Assembly (NCBI GenBank): GCA_000389735.1
Contig: APJY01000001.1
Location: 585,064 to 649,063, forward strand
Source: Sulfolobales archaeon Acd1
GTDB taxonomy: Archaea > Thermoproteota > Thermoprotei_A > Sulfolobales > Sulfolobaceae
Reading direction: 5' to 3'
Length of the DNA: 64,000 nt
A model generated the notes under the pieces. The model saw nothing but the letters and a program-made list of their open reading frames with translations. It was not told the origin of the DNA and ran no database searches. Numbering within the stretch: position 1 is the stretch's first letter; every line of letters starts with the position of its first letter. Of this stretch, positions 17,643-27,827 are shown piece by piece. The translations under genes were made by a program, and so were the position numbers.

Positions 17643-18080
17643 ATGGCTCAGGTAAGCGTTGAGGACCTCTTAGCCCAAGCCTCAGCGCTTAGGAACAACA
17701 TAGATTACCTCCAAAGGTTAGCGAACGATGTAGCTGACGCCCTTGCCTCGATAGCTTCGGCGAAAGAAGCGATTAACGCTCTTAAGAACGTGAGCGGAGA
17801 TGCCCTGATCGCCGCGGACAAAAGGGGCAACCTGATGTTAAAGCTGGGTTCAATCGACTCATCAAAGGTGCTAGTCCATTTGGGTTTGAACTATTACGCT
17901 GAAGTCACGTCTGAGAAGGCGGAGGATATACTCACGAAAAGAGAACAGGAGCTGAAGGCCGCCCTAGAGAGAATAAACAACGAACTGGCGAAGAACGTCC
18001 AGGCCTACAACGAGATAACGTCGATATTGCAAAGCATCGAGGAGGAAGCCAGGAGAGCAGCGGCTCAACAGAAAAGGTGA
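17643..18080 (+). CDS. pfdA: Prefoldin alpha subunit
   Basis: A 145-residue chaperone subunit that captures unfolded proteins and passes them to the thermosome. Two long coiled-coil helices (about residues 1-50 and 95-140) flank a beta-hairpin core (RGNLMLKLGSIDSSKVLVHLG followed by NYYAEVTSEKA). The order LX-pfdA-ftsY is conserved in Sulfolobales. The stop codon (18078-18080) lies only 9 bases before the first conserved codon of the following ftsY reading frame. Confidence 0.92.
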   Translation: MAQVSVEDLLAQASALRNNIDYLQRLANDVADALASIASAKEAINALKNVSGDALIAADKRGNLMLKLGSIDSSKVLVHLGLNYYAEVTSEKAEDILTKREQELKAALERINNELAKNVQAYNEITSILQSIEEEARRAAAQQKR

Positions 18081-18122
18081 GGGCGTTGTTTCGACAGGCT
18101 GAAGAAGGCTGTTACGGGCTTT

Positions 18123-19265
18123 TTGAGCAAGCTTAAGGGAAGTGAAGAGCAGGAACCTAAACAGGTCGAAAAGGGACAAGCGGAACCGTCCGCTGAGTCG
18201 CCCAAGAGAGAGAACCGAGCCTCCCCCAGCCAAGTAGAGCGAGAGATTGAACGGACGACCCAGCCCGAAACTAAAGCCCCCGCTGAGAACGCAACGGAAA
18301 TAGCCAAGACGGAGAAAGAGAAACCTGAAACGGCTGCTCAGATCGCACGAGAAAAACAGGACGTAAAGGGGGAAGAGAAGGAGGAGAAGAGGTTCGGGTT
18401 CTTCGACTTCCTTAGGTATAAGACGATAAAGGAAGAGGACCTAAACGACCTACTCGAGGAACTTAAGCTGGAGCTGGTGGAAAGCGACGTCTCCTTCGAC
18501 GTTACACAGAAAATAGCTGACGACCTGGCGAACGCATTAAGGGGGAAGAAAGTCGCAAGGTCTCAGGACATTGAGGAAATAGTTAGGGAAACCCTGAAGA
18601 AAAGCATAACTGAAGTAATGACCAAAAACTATCGCAATTTCGATCTAATCGATGAAATAAAAAAATCCCCAAGACCTTACGTCATAGTCTTCTTCGGCGT
18701 GAACGGAGTCGGGAAGACGACGACGATAGCTAAGTTCGCTTATTTCCTGAAGAAGAACGGGCTGAAACCCATCATAGCCGCAAGCGACACCTTCAGGGCG
18801 GCGGCTCAGGAACAGTTGGTTTACCACGCCACTAAGCTGGAGGTGCCGATCGTGAAGGGTAAGTACGGTGGAGACCCCGCAGCCGTCGCGGTGGACGCAA
18901 TAAACGCGGCAAAGAGCAGGGGCTTAGACGTCGTCCTCGTGGACACGGCCGGCAGAATGCACGTAGACGCCGACCTGGTCGAGGAGCTGAGGAAGATCAT
19001 TAGGGTAACGAAGCCGAACCTCAGGCTCCTAATAATCGATTCGCTGGCCGGGAGCGACGCGTTGGAGCAGGCCAAGGTCTTCAACGAAAAGGTGGGATAT
19101 GACGGAGTAGTGCTCTCGAAGATCGACGCTGACGTTAAGGGAGGTATAGCTCTCTCGCTGGCTTACGAGCTTGAGAAGCCCGTGCTATTCCTCGGCGTGG
19201 GGCAGGGGTATGAGGATCTGATACCCTTTGACCCCGAGTGGTTCGTGAAGAGGCTACTAGAATAA
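18123..19265 (+). CDS. ftsY: Signal recognition particle receptor FtsY
   Basis: GTPase that docks the signal recognition particle at the membrane. An acidic linker (residues 1-85) precedes the N-domain and the G-domain with GVNGVGKTTTIAKFA (P-loop), SDTFRAAAQEQL, DTAGRMHVDADL and LSKIDADVKGG. The start given is a TTG. The same frame upstream, from 18090, encodes FDRLKKAVTGF, a basic helix expected of the FtsY N-terminus, but between the prefoldin stop and that point there is no ATG, GTG or TTG in frame. One extra T in the run at 18086-18091 would explain it; see findings. Confidence 0.88.
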   Translation: MSKLKGSEEQEPKQVEKGQAEPSAESPKRENRASPSQVEREIERTTQPETKAPAENATEIAKTEKEKPETAAQIAREKQDVKGEEKEEKRFGFFDFLRYKTIKEEDLNDLLEELKLELVESDVSFDVTQKIADDLANALRGKKVARSQDIEEIVRETLKKSITEVMTKNYRNFDLIDEIKKSPRPYVIVFFGVNGVGKTTTIAKFAYFLKKNGLKPIIAASDTFRAAAQEQLVYHATKLEVPIVKGKYGGDPAAVAVDAINAAKSRGLDVVLVDTAGRMHVDADLVEELRKIIRVTKPNLRLLIIDSLAGSDALEQAKVFNEKVGYDGVVLSKIDADVKGGIALSLAYELEKPVLFLGVGQGYEDLIPFDPEWFVKRLLE

Positions 19266-19313
19266 CGGTTCGCTTTATTAATTGACCTTAGTCTTGATTT
19301 CCTGTCGGAGCAC

Positions 19314-19496
19314 ATGAACTGGCTCGAGAGGTTCAAGCATCTGAGGGAGGATTGGGAGAGGATAATGTCTGTAGCGGAAAAGCCGGACTCTCACGACTTA
19401 GTTAAGCTCCTCGAAATCACGTTCCTTTTCCTGGGGGTAGTGGGCTTAATCGCCTTCATAGTTCAGTTCACGTTCGTCGTACTTCTCAGGATCTGA
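19314..19496 (+). CDS. secE: Preprotein translocase subunit SecE/Sec61-gamma
   Basis: A 60-residue membrane protein with one C-terminal transmembrane helix (LLEITFLFLGVVGLIAFIVQ region) preceded by an amphipathic helix, which clamps the SecY channel. Length and layout are standard for archaeal SecE. It stands between ftsY and spt5, as in most archaea. Confidence 0.9.
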   Translation: MNWLERFKHLREDWERIMSVAEKPDSHDLVKLLEITFLFLGVVGLIAFIVQFTFVVLLRI

Positions 19497-19508
19497 GGTG
19501 ACGTCGCG

Positions 19509-19970
19509 GTGTCTGAGAAGGCTCCCTCATCCAACTTTTACGCCGTGAGCGTCACCGCTGGCCAAGAGATAGGGACCGCCCTGATGATAGAGGAAAGGAT
19601 AAGGCTCAATAACATCACGGAAGTGTACTCCCTAGTTATCCCTCCACAGCTCAAGGGCTACGTAATCATCGAGGCCTCGGGGCTCCACGTGGTTAAGGCC
19701 GTAATTCAGGGCTTAAGACACGTGAAGAAGGTCGTCCCAGGGCTGGTACCCCTCGAGGAGATAAAGAAGTACGTCTCGAGAGAGGAAGCCCTACCCACGC
19801 TTAAGGTGGGTGACCTCGTTGAGATCATTACAGGGCCCTTCAGGGGCATGCAGGCCAAGGTGGTTGGGGTGGAGCCCGGCAAGAGGGAAGTAACCTTATA
19901 TATACTCGAGTCCTCATTCCCACTCCAGGTCACAGTACCCATCGAACAGGTAAGAGAAGTGAAGAGGTGA
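19509..19970 (+). CDS. spt5: Transcription elongation factor Spt5 (NusG family)
   Basis: A 153-residue elongation factor that binds the RNA polymerase clamp together with Spt4. It has an NGN domain (YAVSVTAGQEIGTALMIEER, then KGYVIIEASG and LRHVKKVVPGLVPL) and a KOW domain (VGDLVEIITGPFRGMQAKV). The start is GTG at 19509. It is followed after 6 bases by L11 and belongs to the secE-spt5-L11-L1-L10 run. Confidence 0.95.
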   Translation: MSEKAPSSNFYAVSVTAGQEIGTALMIEERIRLNNITEVYSLVIPPQLKGYVIIEASGLHVVKAVIQGLRHVKKVVPGLVPLEEIKKYVSREEALPTLKVGDLVEIITGPFRGMQAKVVGVEPGKREVTLYILESSFPLQVTVPIEQVREVKR

Positions 19971-19976
19971 AGCTGT

Positions 19977-20483
19977 TTGCCGACCAAGACCTTGAAAATA
20001 ATGGTCGAAGGAGGGAACGCCAAGCCCGGACCTCCCTTAGGGCCCACGCTCTCCCAAATGGGTCTGAACGTCGCCGAGGTGGTTAAGAAGATAAACGAGG
20101 CCACGGCGTCCTTCAAGGGAATGAGCGTACCGGTCGTGCTAGAGATAGACACCGAAACGAAGAAGTACACCATAAACGTGGGAATACCCACAACAACGGC
20201 CCTCCTCCTCAAGGAGGCTAAGGCCGAAGCCCCAAGCGGAGATCCAGAACACAAGAAGATCGGGGACATCACAATGGAGCAAGTGATCAACGTGGCTGTC
20301 ATGAAGAAGCCCGCCCTGACCGCTAAGACCCTGAAGGCGGCGGTGAGAAGCATCTTAGGCACGGCCAGATCTATCGGACTCACGGTCGACGGAAAGGACC
20401 CCAAATTAGTCGTTAAGGAAGTGGCGGAAGGTAAGTACGATGACATTTTATCCAAGTATGAGGAGAAGTGGAACCAGTCCTGA
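19977..20483 (+). CDS. rpl11: 50S ribosomal protein L11
   Basis: A 168-residue ribosomal protein that binds the GTPase-associated centre of 23S rRNA. The N-terminal domain has the motif [20 protein letters not shown], which holds the conserved proline-rich loop; the C-terminal RNA-binding domain contains [16 protein letters not shown]. Translation starts at a TTG (leucine codon read as Met) at 19977, preceded by a purine-rich site (gaagaggtgaag). Confidence 0.95.
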   Translation: MPTKTLKIMVEGGNAKPGPPLGPTLSQMGLNVAEVVKKINEATASFKGMSVPVVLEIDTETKKYTINVGIPTTTALLLKEAKAEAPSGDPEHKKIGDITMEQVINVAVMKKPALTAKTLKAAVRSILGTARSIGLTVDGKDPKLVVKEVAEGKYDDILSKYEEKWNQS

Positions 20484-20493
20484 GGTGTGAGCA

Positions 20494-21153
20494 GTGACGC
20501 TGGTCCCTGATAACGCCCTGGCTGAAGCGATCAAGATCGCTTTAAGCACCGACCACAACCCTAAGAGGAACTTCACGCAGAGCGTCGAGATGATCGTGAC
20601 GTTTAAGGGAATAGACATGAAGAAGGGGGAACTGAAGCTCAGGGAGATCGTCGTGCTTCCTAAGGCTCCTCCCAAGGAGATGAAGGTCCTGGTGGTACCC
20701 ACACTTCAGCAGATGGACTACGCGAGGAAGGCGGAACCTAACGTTGTATTAAGCAAGGAGGAGCTACAGAAGTTACAGGGGCAGAAGAGGGCTGTTAAGA
20801 AGCTCGCCTCTCAGAACGACTGGTTCCTCATCGCTCCAGAGTCCATGGCCCTGGCTGGAAGGATCTTAGGGCCTGCCTTAGGCCCAAGAAACAAGTTCCC
20901 CACTCCCTTGCCCAACTCTCCCGACATCACGGAATACGTCCTCAGGTTCAAGAGATCCGTCGCGGTGAAGACGAAGGATCAGCCTCAGGTTCAGGTCTTC
21001 ATAGGTGTGGAAAACATGAGCCAGAACGACCTATTGGAGAACGCCAAGGCCGTCCTGAACGTGATCGAAGGCAAGGTGAAGTCGGCCACAAATATCGACG
21101 CGGTCTACTTCAAGACCACTATGGGTAAGCCCGCGAAGGTGAGGCCCAAATGA
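20494..21153 (+). CDS. rpl1: 50S ribosomal protein L1
   Basis: A 219-residue protein of the L1 stalk; in archaea it also represses its own operon by binding an mRNA site that mimics rRNA. Family segments are [21 protein letters not shown] and [21 protein letters not shown]. The start is GTG at 20494 with a ribosome-binding sequence (gaggtgtg) just upstream. It overlaps L10 by 4 bases (ATGA). I could not identify a convincing L1 regulatory site from sequence alone. Confidence 0.95.
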   Translation: MTLVPDNALAEAIKIALSTDHNPKRNFTQSVEMIVTFKGIDMKKGELKLREIVVLPKAPPKEMKVLVVPTLQQMDYARKAEPNVVLSKEELQKLQGQKRAVKKLASQNDWFLIAPESMALAGRILGPALGPRNKFPTPLPNSPDITEYVLRFKRSVAVKTKDQPQVQVFIGVENMSQNDLLENAKAVLNVIEGKVKSATNIDAVYFKTTMGKPAKVRPK

Positions 21154-22166
21154 GTCAAGCGGTCGTGGTTGAAGGGAAAAGGGTAGCCAAGTGGAAGGTC
21201 GAGGAAGTTAACGAGCTGACGGATCTGCTTAAGGGCAACAAGACGGTACTGATAGCCAGCGTCGAGAGCTTCCCCGCGGACAAGCTCCACGAGATCAGAA
21301 AGAGACTGAGAGGGAAGGCCGTAGTGAGGGTGACGAAGAACACGTTGTTCAGGATAGCCGCCAAGAAGTCGGGAATCGACGTTGAGAAAATCGATCAGTA
21401 CCTGACCGGACCCAACGCCTTCATCTTCACCAACGATAACCCCTTCGAAATATACATGTTCTTCGAGAAGTTCAAGCTCAAGAGGTTCGCGATTCCAGGC
21501 GACAAGGCTGACGAGGAGGTCGTCGTACCCGCGGGCGACACCGGAATCCCCGCTGGGCCTATGTTGAGCGTCTTCGGAAAGCTGAAGATCCAGACGAAGG
21601 TTCAGGAGGGTAAGATACACGTAGTTAAGGACACAGTAGTGGCTAAGCCCGGCGACCCCATACCGGTCGAGATAATCCCGATACTTCAGAAGCTCGGCAT
21701 AATGCCCGTTCACGTGAAACTGAAGGTCAAGGCCGCTTATTACGAGAACCTCGTCATCCCCGGAGAGCAGTTACACCTGGACCTGGAAGGCTACAAGAAC
21801 GACGTGCTTAAAGCGTTCAGCGAGGCCTTCACTCTGGCGACCGAGGCCGTCTATCCTGAGCCTAAAGTGCTGGAGAACGTAATAAGCAAGGCATTCGCGA
21901 GGGCCAGGGCACTGGCAGCTGAGGCCGGCTTCGTGACCCCAGAGACCGCTGAGGCGGCGTTCGCGAGGGCGTACTCTAAGGCGATGGCCCTAGCCTCCGC
22001 GCTGGCGGGCAAGGTGGACTTAGGAATTCAGGTAGCGACGGTTCCAGCGGGAGCCCCCGCAGGAGGAGGCCAAGTCCAGGAGAAGAAGGAGGAAGAGAAG
22101 AAGGAAGAGGAAAAGAAGGCCAGCGAAGAGGACGTGGGGGCCGGGCTATCGTCGCTCTTCGGATGA
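21150..22166 (+). CDS. rpl10: 50S ribosomal protein L10 (P0)
   Basis: A 338-residue stalk base protein. It binds 23S rRNA through its N-terminal domain ([13 protein letters not shown]), carries an inserted central domain of the archaeal type, then L12-binding helices (residues 215-290), and ends with the acidic-basic tail [19 protein letters not shown] that recruits translation GTPases. The tail DNA is almost the same as in L12; see findings. A promoter and separate short leader follow it for L12. Confidence 0.95.
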   Translation: MSQAVVVEGKRVAKWKVEEVNELTDLLKGNKTVLIASVESFPADKLHEIRKRLRGKAVVRVTKNTLFRIAAKKSGIDVEKIDQYLTGPNAFIFTNDNPFEIYMFFEKFKLKRFAIPGDKADEEVVVPAGDTGIPAGPMLSVFGKLKIQTKVQEGKIHVVKDTVVAKPGDPIPVEIIPILQKLGIMPVHVKLKVKAAYYENLVIPGEQLHLDLEGYKNDVLKAFSEAFTLATEAVYPEPKVLENVISKAFARARALAAEAGFVTPETAEAAFARAYSKAMALASALAGKVDLGIQVATVPAGAPAGGGQVQEKKEEEKKEEEKKASEEDVGAGLSSLFG

Positions 22167-22171
22167 AAAGT

Positions 22172-22204
22172 TATTTATATTAAAAGGTCGTCTCAAGGGG
22201 GTAG
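22172..22204 (+). promoter_or_regulatory. Promoter and ribosome-binding site of L12
   Basis: A TATA-like stretch (ttatttatat, 22171-22180) after the L10 stop is followed by a G-rich ribosome-binding sequence (gggggtaggg) about 8 bases before the ATG at 22213. This combination of own promoter and strong ribosome-binding site fits the need for several L12 copies per ribosome. Confidence 0.55.
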
Positions 22205-22212
22205 GGATAAAC

Positions 22213-22533
22213 ATGGAGTACGTGTACGCCAGCCTCTTACTCCACGCGGCGAAGAAGGAGATAAACGAGGACAACCTCAGGAACGTGCTTACTGCGGCTG
22301 GGGTCACCGTGGATGAGGTAAGACTTAAGGCGTTAGTCGCCGCCCTCAAGGAAATCAACATAGACGAGGTCCTTAAGAACGCCACCGCCATGCCCGTCGC
22401 GGTAGCTGCCGCGCCGACCGCTCAGACAGCGCAGGCTCCTGCTCAGGAGAAGAAGGAGGAAGAGAAGAAAGAAGAGGAAAAGAAGGCCAGCGAAGAGGAG
22501 ATCGCCGGAGGTCTGGCGTCGCTCTTCGGATAA
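22213..22533 (+). CDS. rpl12: 50S ribosomal protein L12 (P1)
   Basis: A 106-residue acidic stalk protein present in several copies on L10. The helical dimerisation domain [20 protein letters not shown] is followed by an Ala/Pro-rich hinge and the charged tail ending [13 protein letters not shown], which contacts elongation factors. The tail matches that of L10 nearly exactly. It is followed by the separate alaS promoter. Confidence 0.96.
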   Translation: MEYVYASLLLHAAKKEINEDNLRNVLTAAGVTVDEVRLKALVAALKEINIDEVLKNATAMPVAVAAAPTAQTAQAPAQEKKEEEKKEEEKKASEEEIAGGLASLFG

Positions 22534-22552
22534 AGCAACGACTATTTTCAAC

Positions 22553-22560
22553 CTTTTATA
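22553..22560 (+). promoter_or_regulatory. TATA box of alaS
   Basis: The octamer cttttata ends 22 bases before the ATG at 22582, the expected distance for a leaderless transcript. It separates alaS transcription from the ribosomal operon. Confidence 0.6.
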
Positions 22561-22581
22561 CACGACAACCGATTTCCACGT

Positions 22582-25299
22582 ATGCCTGAAGCGAGTGAGA
22601 CCGAGTACAGGCTCAAGTTTTTTGACACTAATAATTACTTTAGGAAAATCTGTAAATCCTGTCACACTCCTTTCTGGACGAAGAAGGAGAACGAGGAATA
22701 CTGCTCCGACATTCCCTGCACGGATTACTACTTCTTCGAGATACCCATAAAATCAGGACCCCTCACCGTTAGGGAGGCCAGGAGAAAGTTCATAGACTTC
22801 TTCGCCAGGAAGGGTCACACCCCAATACCGCCGAAGCCCGTGCTGGCGAGATGGAGGGAAGACCTTTACCTAACCATAGCCAGTATTGTGGACTTCCAGC
22901 CTCACGTGACGAGCGGCTTAGTGCCTCCCCCCGCTAACCCGCTAGTGATCTCCCAGCCCTGCATAAGGCTTGAGGACGTCGATAACGTAGGGGTAACCTT
23001 GGGAAGACACCTGACATCCTTCGAGATGGCGGCCCATCACGCGTTCAACTACCCCGACAAGTTCGTCTACTGGAAGGACGAAACGGTGGAGTTAGCCAAG
23101 GAGTTCTTCACCGAGGAGATAGGGATCCCTGAAGAGGAGCTGCACTTCAAGGAGTCGTGGTGGGAGGGAGGAGGTAACGCGGGGCCCTCCTTCGAGGTCA
23201 CAGTTGGAGGCCTAGAGCTCGCCACCCTAGTGTTCATGCAGTACTCCGTCCAGGACGGCACGTACGTGCCTCTGAAGCTCAGGATCGTAGATACAGGCTA
23301 CGGAGTCGAGAGGATAGCCTGGTTCACCCAGAGGACTCCCACCGCGTTCCACGCCATATACGGCGACCTAGTCTATAGGTTCTATAAGGCGATAGGCGTC
23401 GAGCCCATCGACGATAACCTCCTGAGGGTAGCGGCGAGGTACGCCGGTAGGCTAGACCCAGACAACCCCAGCACCTTGAGGCTTCACAGGGAACTGGTGG
23501 CCAAGGAGCTGGGGATGAAGGTAGAGGAAGTGGACTCCGAGCTGACGAGGGCGGCGAGGGTCTTCCAGGTGCTCGACCACACCAAGACGATTGCACTGAT
23601 GCTTTCCGACGGCCTAGTCCCCTCCAACTCCGGCGAGGGTTACTTGGGGAGGTTGTTGATAAGAAGGACCTTGAGGGTCCTCAAGCTCCTCAAGTCTGAC
23701 GTTGACCTAAGGGAACTGATCAAGATGCAGATAGACTACTGGGCCGAGGACTTCCCCAACATGCTGAAGAACAAGGAGTACATACTCGACGTGATCGAGA
23801 ACGAGCAGGCCAAGTTCGAGGAGGTCCTCCTTAAGGCACCCAGCGTCGCTCAAGCCTTGGCTAAGAGGCAGATCACCTTAGACACGTTAATTGAGGCCTA
23901 CGACTCGAACGGCATTCCCCCGGATATCCTCGCCGAGGAGCTGAAGAAGGTCAGGAAGGACGTTAACGTGGAGGTCCCCCACAACTTCTACGCCCTGGTC
24001 GCGAAGAGGCATCAGACGAGCTCAATAAAGGGGAAGGAGAGGCAAAAGGTCCCGCAGGAGGTAAGCGAGCGAGTCAGGACGTTCCAACCCACGAGGAAGC
24101 TCTACTACGAGGACCAGTACTTGAGGAGGTTCACAGCCAAGCTCCTTGGGGTCGTAAACGGCAAGTACGTTATCCTAGACCAAACGGCCTTCTACCCGGA
24201 GGGGGGAGGTCAGGTAGGGGACACGGGAACCCTCTACATAGGCACACAACAGGTCAGGATCGTTGACACCCAGAAGGTCGGGGACGTAGTGGTTCACGTG
24301 GCTGAAAGACCCGTCGGGGCCCCTCCAGGGACCGAGGTGGTCGGAGAAATAGACTGGCAAAGGAGGTACAGGATCATGAGACACCACACGGCGACCCACG
24401 TAGTGCTTCAGGCAGCCAAGAGGGTTCTGGGCGACCACGTGTGGCAGGCAGGAGCTGAGAAGACCGAGGAGAAGGCGAGGCTCGACATAACGCATTACAA
24501 GACGTTGAGTTCCGAGGAGATCAGGAGAATAGAGGACCTAGCCAACAGCGTCGTGCTGGACAGGAGACCCGTGAGGGTCGTTTACATGGGGAGAACCGAG
24601 GCCGAGAACAAGTACGGCGTATCGATCTACGCGGGGGGCGTCCCGGAGACGGCTACCGTGAGGCTCTTAGAGATCCAGGACTGGGACGTGGAGGGATGCG
24701 GCGGGACTCACCTGACCAACACGTCGGAGATAGGGGGTATAAAGATAATCAACGTGGAGAAGATCCAGGACGGGGTGATAAGGCTGGAGTTCGTGGCGGG
24801 CGACGTGATAGCCAAGTACTCGAGGGAACTCGAGAACGAAATACTCACGGTTTCAGACTACCTGGGGACCACGCCGGCCCAGTTGGAGGTCAGGAGCAGG
24901 AAGCTCGTTGAGCAGCTGGAAAGCCTGGAGGGCTTGGTGAAACAGTACAGGGAAACGCTGCTCAAGGCCCCCGAGCTGGTGGCGAGAAAGGACGAGATCA
25001 ACGGGGTCTCGGTCTATTGGATCAACGATCTCAGCGACAGCGAGCTGGTGAAGGAGCTGATGAGGAGGCTAACGCAGGCGAAGGGAGTGATAGTGGTCTC
25101 CACCAGGAGCCTGAACGAGGGACTGTTAGTCGAGGTGGCCACCTCCAAGGACGTCAAGGTCGACAAACTAGTAGCGAAGCTCAGGGAATTAGGCGGGAAG
25201 GGCGGAGGTTCGGGAACGTTCGCCAGCGTCAACGTGAAGAACGGCAAGAGGGAAGACGTGATTGAGGCAATTAAGTCCGCAATTAAGGCCGGCCTATGA
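22582..25299 (+). CDS. alaS: Alanyl-tRNA synthetase
   Basis: A 905-residue class II synthetase that charges tRNA-Ala and edits mischarged serine or glycine. The archaeal-type N-terminus carries a zinc-finger-like insertion (CKSCHTPFW and CSDIPC), then the catalytic domain, the editing domain with HHTATH (about residue 600) and CGGTHL (about residue 705), and the C-Ala dimerisation domain ending [13 protein letters not shown]. The mRNA is probably leaderless. The 3' end overlaps the following DUF434 gene by 38 bases. Confidence 0.97.
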   Translation: MPEASETEYRLKFFDTNNYFRKICKSCHTPFWTKKENEEYCSDIPCTDYYFFEIPIKSGPLTVREARRKFIDFFARKGHTPIPPKPVLARWREDLYLTIASIVDFQPHVTSGLVPPPANPLVISQPCIRLEDVDNVGVTLGRHLTSFEMAAHHAFNYPDKFVYWKDETVELAKEFFTEEIGIPEEELHFKESWWEGGGNAGPSFEVTVGGLELATLVFMQYSVQDGTYVPLKLRIVDTGYGVERIAWFTQRTPTAFHAIYGDLVYRFYKAIGVEPIDDNLLRVAARYAGRLDPDNPSTLRLHRELVAKELGMKVEEVDSELTRAARVFQVLDHTKTIALMLSDGLVPSNSGEGYLGRLLIRRTLRVLKLLKSDVDLRELIKMQIDYWAEDFPNMLKNKEYILDVIENEQAKFEEVLLKAPSVAQALAKRQITLDTLIEAYDSNGIPPDILAEELKKVRKDVNVEVPHNFYALVAKRHQTSSIKGKERQKVPQEVSERVRTFQPTRKLYYEDQYLRRFTAKLLGVVNGKYVILDQTAFYPEGGGQVGDTGTLYIGTQQVRIVDTQKVGDVVVHVAERPVGAPPGTEVVGEIDWQRRYRIMRHHTATHVVLQAAKRVLGDHVWQAGAEKTEEKARLDITHYKTLSSEEIRRIEDLANSVVLDRRPVRVVYMGRTEAENKYGVSIYAGGVPETATVRLLEIQDWDVEGCGGTHLTNTSEIGGIKIINVEKIQDGVIRLEFVAGDVIAKYSRELENEILTVSDYLGTTPAQLEVRSRKLVEQLESLEGLVKQYRETLLKAPELVARKDEINGVSVYWINDLSDSELVKELMRRLTQAKGVIVVSTRSLNEGLLVEVATSKDVKVDKLVAKLRELGGKGGGSGTFASVNVKNGKREDVIEAIKSAIKAGL

Positions 25300-25909
25300 G
25301 GACTACAAGTACCTCTTGGACAGGGGCTACAACAGGAAACCCGCCCTCGACCTAGTGAGCGCCCGATACGGCCTGAGCGGGGAAGAGAGGCTACTGCTCT
25401 ACAGGTGCGTTCATTCCGAGGCCGAACTGAGGGAAGTCCTCTCCAAGTTGGTCGAGAGGCCTAAGAGGGTGGCGGTTGACGGTTACAACATAGCCCTAAC
25501 TATGATATCGCTAATGAGCGGTGAGGCCTTCGAGTGCGATGACGGCTTCTTCAGGGACGTCAACCTGGGCAAAAGGAAGGGAGACGACAGGGTTCGGGAG
25601 GCGTTGATTGAAGCGTGTAACTTCCTGATATCGAAGGGGATCGAGCCTCTCTTCTTACTTGACTACCAGATAAGCGGATCTGGAGAACTGGCGGCCGAGC
25701 TAAGGAAGGAGGGCTGTAACGCGATAGCCGTGAGGAACGCGGACAAGGAGAGCATACTGTCCGCCGAAGCCGTCGCCAGCAACGACTTCGTCGTGCTCAT
25801 GAGGGCGAAGGTGATCTACAACCTCCTCAAGGCGATGGGGTTCAGGGCTGAGAACCTCGCCTCTATCTTGGGCGTGAAGCGGGACACGTTGAGTCGATCC
25901 CTTAGTTAG
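25262..25909 (+). CDS. DUF434 domain protein
   Basis: A roughly 215-residue archaeal protein of unknown function. The N-terminal 60 residues match the DUF434 pattern ([20 protein letters not shown], then LVSARYGLS). The rest has a PIN- or Toprim-like alternation of strands and helices with acidic residues in [19 protein letters not shown] and NDFVVLMRA, which could be a metal site. A nuclease-like role is possible but is only inference. The start is a TTG inside alaS; the conserved part begins about ten codons later, so the true start may be different. Confidence 0.65.
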   Translation: MRQLSPQLRPAYEDYKYLLDRGYNRKPALDLVSARYGLSGEERLLLYRCVHSEAELREVLSKLVERPKRVAVDGYNIALTMISLMSGEAFECDDGFFRDVNLGKRKGDDRVREALIEACNFLISKGIEPLFLLDYQISGSGELAAELRKEGCNAIAVRNADKESILSAEAVASNDFVVLMRAKVIYNLLKAMGFRAENLASILGVKRDTLSRSLS

Positions 25910-25944
25910 TGAAAGAAAAGGGAAGAGGAGAATTGAGGGTGCAG

Positions 25945-26034
25945 CGGACCCGGGGGGATTCGAACCCCCGACCACCGGCTGACTTCCGGCCCCGTTAGGA
26001 GGCCGGCGCTCTGTCCTGGCTGAGCTACGGGTCC
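25945..26034 (-). tRNA. tRNA-Arg(CCT) with a 15-base intron
   Basis: The minus strand folds as a tRNA: acceptor GGACCCG pairing with CGGGTCC and discriminator G, D arm GCTC/GAGC, anticodon stem CCGGC/GCCGG, T arm GGGGG-TTCGAAT-CCCCC. The anticodon loop is CTCCTA followed by the insert ACGGGGCCGGAAGTC and then A, so the anticodon is CCT (Arg) and a 15-base intron sits at the canonical position 37/38. With the intron removed the variable loop is a normal 5 bases (TGGTC). No CCA is encoded. A class II tRNA reading fails because the first GCCGG would leave a 12-base unpaired loop. Confidence 0.9.
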
Positions 26035-26080
26035 GAACTCAAATTCAACTTGAACCCTTATAACGTTTCAGTTCCCTAAA

Positions 26081-26599
26081 TCAGCCGAGCGGATTGCCGT
26101 ACCTGTTCAAGAAGATTACCTCCTCAGGGGCCTTCACCGCCTTCGGCTTCACCTCGTAGCTGGGGTCAGGGTAGCCCACGGAGAGCAGTGTTATGAGCTT
26201 CTTCTCCTTAGGGATCTTGAGGATCTCCTTGGCCGTCTCGTTCTCGAAGGCCGCGACCCAGGCTACGGCCAACCCCACCGAGTACGCCGCCAAGACGAAG
26301 TACATGGTGGCGTTGACGACGTCCACCATCCAGGTCTCGGGACTAACGTCGGGCTCGGCCACCACAGCTATCGCCACCGGGGCGTTGGCTAAGTGCCGCG
26401 CGCCCCCATGAAGCTCGGACAGCCTCTCCTTAATCGAGGGATCCGTTATCACGATGAACTTCCAGGGCTCCCTGTTCATGGAGCTGGGGGCATGGTTCGC
26501 CACCCTTATGAGGTCCTTTATGAGGTCCATATCAACCGGTTTGTTCAGGAAACTCCTTATGCTACGTCTCCTGAGCAGGAGCTCGATGACCTCGTTCAC
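26081..26599 (-). CDS. Nitroreductase family flavoprotein
   Basis: A 172-residue FMN-binding protein of the nitroreductase superfamily. The N-terminal RRSIRSF motif binds the FMN phosphate, and NHAPSSMNREPWKFIVIT is the typical second motif. The end region VGYPDPSYEVKPK is family-like. Substrate and physiological electron donor are unknown. It is the last core gene before the tRNA-Met integration site. Confidence 0.88.
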   Translation of the reverse strand: MNEVIELLLRRRSIRSFLNKPVDMDLIKDLIRVANHAPSSMNREPWKFIVITDPSIKERLSELHGGARHLANAPVAIAVVAEPDVSPETWMVDVVNATMYFVLAAYSVGLAVAWVAAFENETAKEILKIPKEKKLITLLSVGYPDPSYEVKPKAVKAPEEVIFLNRYGNPLG

Positions 26600-26955
<356 letters not shown>

Positions 26956-26958
26956 CTT

Positions 26959-27016
26959 ACGTACTTTTAACGTATTTTCTGATTATAGTTAAGTGAGAGA
27001 AATCCTAGAATTTAAT
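26959..27016 (+). repeat. Roughly 60-base tRNA-flanking repeat, copy 1
   Basis: Directly after the tRNA end comes a segment starting acgtacttttaacgtatttt. Closely related copies start at 32,712 and 39,304. Copies 1 and 3 both directly follow a tRNA 3' end, so the repeat extends the att site; copy 2 lacks the tRNA part. Confidence 0.8.
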
Positions 27017-27104
27017 GCCTCTCGATTTTTCATTTACGCACATCTAGGCTAATTTTACGCTAAATTATATCTAATTGAATTTTTGTTTTATTTTTAGAAA
27101 AATT

Positions 27105-27229
27105 TCATGAAAAGAAGGAAGGCCTTACATACTTCTTCTTTGACCTAGCCTTAGCTTTTTCACTTAATCTTTTTCCCTGGGCGAACCCTTGTAGTAGTTG
27201 AATTTTTCTTAGCAAGCTGGGGAATTTAT
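27105..27229 (-). pseudogene. Remnant of an unidentified reading frame
   Basis: On the minus strand an open stretch without a good start codon encodes a basic C-terminus, LSEKAKARSKKKYVRPSFFS, followed by a stop. The Lys/Arg-rich tail looks like the end of a real protein, cut off on its 5' side by a TAG. I do not recognise the family. It lies between the att site and an insertion-sequence remnant, so decay is likely. Confidence 0.3.
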
Positions 27230-27329
27230 TCTATCTTAACAATTACTAAAACTTTCTCGCCTACAAGTTTTCCCCATCTCCTTATGGATGACAACACTAT
27301 AATAAGGAACTTTCACTACCCTGAGGTCT

Positions 27330-27417
<88 letters not shown>

Positions 27418-27518
27418 TACTACCACTATCATTATTATTACAATTATTATTCCTAGTGGGATAACATGCGAAAAGAGATAGAAATAGATTTTTAAGTAAG
27501 TTCTCTATATCTTTTAAT

Positions 27519-27827
27519 GTGGTTTGTGAGAAGTGGATTTTCAGATTTTTAGTTAAGGGTGAGATAGATAGAAAAGAGTTCATAGGATGGTTAAAAAGGA
27601 ATTTCCCTCAATCGAAACTTCTAAGACTTATTCTTGAAAAATTAGAGTTAATGAATGAAGATCCATTCAAGTACACTAGGGAGAAACTTGGAACAGATAA
27701 ATACGGGAACCCGATGTTCTCCATTGAGGTTACGAAAGATATAAGAATACTTTACAGCGTTGATTCAAAAAACTGTATAGTATTCATTTGGGAGATCGGA
27801 TCGCATAAGAAGGTCTACGGGCGTTAG
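27519..27827 (+). CDS. RelE/ParE-family toxin-like protein
   Basis: A 102-residue protein whose C-terminal two thirds match RelE-fold toxins, ribosome-dependent mRNA endonucleases: an alpha helix LLRLILEKLELMNEDPFKY, then strands GNPMFSIEVTKDIRILYSVD and NCIVFIWEIGSHKKVYG. The final HKKVYGR is typical of the group. The start is GTG at 27519 with a TATA-like ctatatc about 10-15 bases upstream; the exact start is uncertain. No antitoxin gene precedes it. A small reading frame on the opposite strand overlaps its 3' end. It may be an orphan left from a RelBE pair. Confidence 0.7.
   Translation: MVCEKWIFRFLVKGEIDRKEFIGWLKRNFPQSKLLRLILEKLELMNEDPFKYTREKLGTDKYGNPMFSIEVTKDIRILYSVDSKNCIVFIWEIGSHKKVYGR

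Noticed and set aside
25945-26034. Class II tRNA (Leu or Ser) with a long variable arm
   Set aside because: The anticodon stem closes correctly only if a 15-base intron at position 37/38 is assumed; then the variable loop is 5 bases.
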